Assembly (NCBI GenBank): GCA_002480085.1
Contig: DKPJ01000008.1
Coordinates: forward strand, 181,096-245,095
Direction: 5' to 3'
DNA length: 64,000 bases
Origin: Enterobacteriaceae bacterium UBA7338
Lineage (GTDB): Bacteria; Pseudomonadota; Gammaproteobacteria; Enterobacterales; Enterobacteriaceae
Made by a program: the position numbers and the translations under genes. This document shows, in pieces, positions 61,167-64,000 of the stretch (positions are counted from its first letter, which is position 1; every line of letters starts with the position of its first letter). The notes beneath the pieces are model-generated. The model did not search any database, was not told the DNA's origin, and saw nothing but the letters and a program-made list of their open reading frames with translations.

Positions 61167-62922
61167 CAGCACTCTCCTTCTCTTCGTCATCCAGCGCGGC
61201 TTCCAGCTGCTGGTAGCGGTGCATATCGCGATACCAGCCCGGCTGATGGGCTAAGGTCTCGTGCTGTCCGCGCTGAACAATGTGCCCATGCTGCATCACC
61301 AGGATCTCGCTCGCTTCGGCGAGCGCCGAGAGCCGGTGTGCGCTAATAATTACCGTCCGTCCTTCGCCCCACTGGCGCAGGTTATGCAGGATCTGGTGCT
61401 CGGTGCGGCCATCCACCGCCGACAGAGCATCGTCGAGGATCAGGATCTCGGCGTTGAGCAGCAGCGCCCGGGCAATGGAGATACGCTGCTTCTGCCCGCC
61501 GGAGAGCATCACCCCGCGCTCGCCTACCTCGGTATCGTACCCCTGCGGCAGGCGCAGGATATCCTCATGGACGCTGGCCAGCCGCGCAACGTGCTCGATC
61601 TCCTGCTGGGTCGCGCCAGGATGGCCGAGGGCGATGTTATTGCCTACGGTGTCAGAGAAGAGGAACGGCGTCTGGTTGACTACCGCCAGCCGTCCGCGCC
61701 ACGCGTCCAGCTTCAGGCTCGGCAGAGGCCGGTCGTGAAAGCGGATCTCCCCTTGGGTGACGTCAAAATGGCGCTGGATCAGCGACAGCAGCGTGCTTTT
61801 CCCCGCCCCGGTCGGCCCGCAGATGCCCAGCATCTGTCCCGGCGTCAGCGTAAAGCTGACGTTCTCCAGCGTCGGATGCGGCGCCTGCGGATAGCGGAAC
61901 TCGCGGATCGCCACGTTCAGGTTGCCGCGCCCTTCCGGCAGCGGCTCGCTGCCGTCGTCCACCACCGGCGCTTCCGCCAGCATGTCACGGATACGGCTGT
62001 AGGCGGCGCTGCCGCGCTCAACGATATTAAACATCCACGCGAGGGCCAGCATCGGCCAGATCATCAGCCCCAGATACATGGTAAAGCTGGTGAGTTCGCC
62101 CAGCGTCAGGCTGCCGTTAACTACCATCCAGCTACCGCCGCCAATTGCCAGCAGGTTTGCCATCCCGATGGCGATATAGATTGTCGGATCGAAACGGGCA
62201 TCAACCCGCGCCACCTTCATGTTTTTTCTACCGGTATCGGCGGCATCTTCGGCAAACAGTCCGGACTGACGATCCTCAAGGCCAAAGGCTTTGATCATGC
62301 GGATGCTGGTCAGGCTCTCCTGGGTACGGTCGTTGAGGGAAGAGAACGCCGCCTGCGCCAGCTTGAATCGATTATGCAGCTGATCGCCGTAGCGTTTGAT
62401 CACCAGCGCCATAATGGGCATCGGCAGCAGCGCGAGCAGAGTGAGCTGCCAGCTGATCTGCGTGGACATCACGATCAGCACTACGCAGCCCATCACCAGC
62501 GAATCCACCAGGGTCAGCACCCCCTCCCCGGCGGCAAAGACCACGCGATCGACGTCGTTAGTGGCGCGGGCCATGAGATCGCCGGTGCGGTGACGCAGGT
62601 AGAACTCTGGATGCTGGCGGCTGAGCTGGCGGTAGAAGTCCTCCCGCAGCTCGACGGCCAGCTGGTAAGACGCGCCAAACAGCAGCACGCGCCAGACGTA
62701 GCGCAGCAGGTAGATGACCACCGCCACCAGCACCAGCAGGCCGACCCACATCATGACATCCTGCGGGTGATAGCGGGCTTCGGTGACACCGTCTACCACG
62801 TATCCCACGACTTTCGGTGGGATCAGCTGCAGAATAGCAATGATGATGAGCAGGGCTACGGCACCGAGATAGCGTCGCCACTCCCGGCGAAAGTACCAGC
62901 CTAGTTGAGCAAATAATCGCAC
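61159..62922 (-). CDS. mdlA: MdlA, ABC exporter half-transporter
   Basis: 587 aa, partner of MdlB. Six-helix membrane domain, then ATPase with Walker A GPTGAGKST, signature LSGGQKQR, Walker B LILDDALSAVD; the Asp in place of the catalytic Glu (DD instead of DE) suggests one degenerate ATP site in the heterodimer. Translationally coupled with mdlB. Confidence 0.95.
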   Translation of the reverse strand: MRLFAQLGWYFRREWRRYLGAVALLIIIAILQLIPPKVVGYVVDGVTEARYHPQDVMMWVGLLVLVAVVIYLLRYVWRVLLFGASYQLAVELREDFYRQLSRQHPEFYLRHRTGDLMARATNDVDRVVFAAGEGVLTLVDSLVMGCVVLIVMSTQISWQLTLLALLPMPIMALVIKRYGDQLHNRFKLAQAAFSSLNDRTQESLTSIRMIKAFGLEDRQSGLFAEDAADTGRKNMKVARVDARFDPTIYIAIGMANLLAIGGGSWMVVNGSLTLGELTSFTMYLGLMIWPMLALAWMFNIVERGSAAYSRIRDMLAEAPVVDDGSEPLPEGRGNLNVAIREFRYPQAPHPTLENVSFTLTPGQMLGICGPTGAGKSTLLSLIQRHFDVTQGEIRFHDRPLPSLKLDAWRGRLAVVNQTPFLFSDTVGNNIALGHPGATQQEIEHVARLASVHEDILRLPQGYDTEVGERGVMLSGGQKQRISIARALLLNAEILILDDALSAVDGRTEHQILHNLRQWGEGRTVIISAHRLSALAEASEILVMQHGHIVQRGQHETLAHQPGWYRDMHRYQQLEAALDDEEKESADA

Positions 62923-62975
62923 GCGGTTATATCCTGAAGGTCTTTATTCGGCCCCTGACGCCGGGGCCAGAAGCG

Positions 62976-63434
62976 TTATTCAATGGGTAACTCTGTCGTA
63001 TATTTTATCTGTTCCATCGCGAAACTCGATGTCACATCGGACAAGCCTGGCACGCTATTGACCAGACGTTTATAAAAATCGTCGTAGCGCTTCATATCGG
63101 CGACCTGAACGCGCATTAAGTAGTCATATTCACCGGCCATGCGCCAGAAACCCAGCACCTCCGGCATGGCAGAGACGACGCTGACAAACTGATGATACCA
63201 CTCGCTGCAGTGCTGCTGGGTTTTGATCAGCACAAACGCCGTCAGGCCGAGGCCCAGCTTTTCAGCATCCAGCAGCGCCACACGCGCCAGCAGGATCCCT
63301 TCATCCTCAAGCCGCTTGAGCCGTTTCCAGCAGGGGGTAGTCGTCAGATTAACGGCATCGGCTAATGCCTGCAAAGAGAGGGAGCTGTCTCGTTGCAGCA
63401 GAGTAAGCAGCTTTTTGTCAATTTTATCTAACAT
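62976..63434 (-). CDS. decR: DecR (YbaO), Lrp-family cysteine-responsive regulator
   Basis: 152 aa. Lrp/AsnC helix-turn-helix (LSLQALADAVNLTTTPCWKRLKRLEDEG) and RAM ligand-binding domain. Regulates cysteine detoxification genes in E. coli and Salmonella. Here it diverges from a cysteine-desulfhydrase gene, its expected target. Confidence 0.94.
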   Translation of the reverse strand: MLDKIDKKLLTLLQRDSSLSLQALADAVNLTTTPCWKRLKRLEDEGILLARVALLDAEKLGLGLTAFVLIKTQQHCSEWYHQFVSVVSAMPEVLGFWRMAGEYDYLMRVQVADMKRYDDFYKRLVNSVPGLSDVTSSFAMEQIKYTTELPIE

Positions 63435-63553
63435 AACCGGCCTCCGGGAGAATTTTTTTCTCTCGCCATTCTATTTGAAAGGCGGAATAGCAACAATTTT
63501 TTAGGCGCTTTCCGTTAAGCTAGGCACAAATTGACAAACAGGATCGCCCCCGG

Positions 63554-64000
63554 ATGAACAATGCCTGGACCAAATATGCCGTCAGTGAAATTAACGCCGA
63601 TGCCCAGCGCTCGGCGGATACGCATCTGATTCGCCTCCCCCTACCCGCCTTTCCGGGGATCTTTATCTACCTGAAAGATGAGAGTACCCACCCGACCGGC
63701 AGCCTGAAGCATCGCCTGGCACGCTCGCTGTTTCTCTACGGGCTGTGCAACGGCTGGATCCGCGAAGGTATGCCGATTATTGAGGCGTCGTCAGGCTCGA
63801 CGGCGGTATCGGAGGCCTGGTTTGCCCGACTGCTTGGGCTGCCGTTTATCGCCGTGATGCCCGCCTGCACCGCAAAGCGTAAAGTTGAGCAGATCGCGTT
63901 TTACGGCGGGCGCTGCCACTTCGTTGAGAGCGCCTGCGAGATCTACGCCGCCTCGGAGACGCTGGCGCAGGAGCTGCACGGCCACTATATGGATCAGTTC
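63554..64000 (+). CDS. cdsH: CdsH-like PLP cysteine desulfhydrase (partial, 3' end missing)
   Basis: First 149 codons; cut by the window edge. Cysteine-synthase-type PLP fold: HPTGSLKHRLARSL with the PLP lysine, and the ASSGSTAVSEAW loop. The reading starts MNNAWTKYAVSEINADAQRS. In Salmonella the equivalent gene next to ybaO (cdsH) degrades cysteine to sulfide, pyruvate and ammonia. Divergent from decR with about 120 bp between. The ribosome site before ATG 63554 is weak. Confidence 0.82.
   Translation, partial: MNNAWTKYAVSEINADAQRSADTHLIRLPLPAFPGIFIYLKDESTHPTGSLKHRLARSLFLYGLCNGWIREGMPIIEASSGSTAVSEAWFARLLGLPFIAVMPACTAKRKVEQIAFYGGRCHFVESACEIYAASETLAQELHGHYMDQF

Overview
The window is a stretch of an enterobacterial chromosome. 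Gene order and protein content follow the ushA-gsk-hemH-adk-htpG-recR-dnaX-apt-priC-mscK-acrAB-hha-maa-ffs-tesB-amtB-glnK-mdlBA-decR backbone known from Escherichia coli and Salmonella. Intact lacZ/lacI, Klebsiella/Enterobacter-style REP sequences and several accessory cassettes suggest the Enterobacter/Lelliottia/Kosakonia/Klebsiella side of the family rather than E. coli; the genus is an inference. No tRNA, rRNA, insertion sequence, phage gene or CRISPR array was seen. Layout. 1-5 kb: ushA, fsr, ybaL (backbone). 5-14 kb: a block of extra genes between ybaL and gsk: mmuPM (S-methylmethionine use, tandem Met boxes), a manganese catalase, a cysteine-rich copper-storage protein, a fluoroacetate-dehalogenase-like hydrolase, an AriR/YmgB-like small protein, mesD-mesX (folate-independent methionine synthase with tandem MetR boxes) and the spermidine exporter mdtJI with a leader ORF. 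14-33 kb: gsk, hemH, adk, htpG, recR-ybaB-dnaX, apt, ybaN, priC-ybaM, mscK, acrR/acrAB. 33-36 kb: tomB-hha, maa, ylaC and a GNAT gene. 36-40.4 kb: a DeoR regulator divergent from an SIS-domain protein, a ROK kinase and an MFS sugar porter, with a 16-bp perfect palindrome in the promoter; it looks like uptake, phosphorylation and cleavage or isomerisation of an unidentified sugar. 40.4-41.0 kb: a 650-bp stretch without protein genes that has the build of a structured RNA of about 440 nt: promoter, four AAGGCCACG repeats each preceded by a stem-loop, and an intrinsic terminator. I regard this as the least explained object in the window. 41-44.4 kb: an isopenicillin-N-synthase-like oxygenase with a MetQNI-type importer whose ATPase lacks the usual regulatory domain. 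44.5-52.5 kb: pdeB, lacZ, lacI, and the yczE/yczR pair. 52.5-55 kb: a visibly AT-richer insert with two two-gene units, a ribbon-helix-helix protein plus an unknown small partner, and an N-acetylmuramidase plus an exported SH3-domain protein (a candidate effector-immunity pair), lying directly downstream of the 4.5S RNA gene. 55-64 kb: ffs, ybaZ, ybaY, tesB, glnK-amtB (sigma-54 promoter), mdlAB, decR and the start of cdsH, which runs off the end. Themes: sulfur and methionine supply recurs (mmuPM, mesXD, the Met-type importer, decR/cdsH), as do efflux and envelope defence (acrAB, mdtJI, fsr, mscK, mdlAB).
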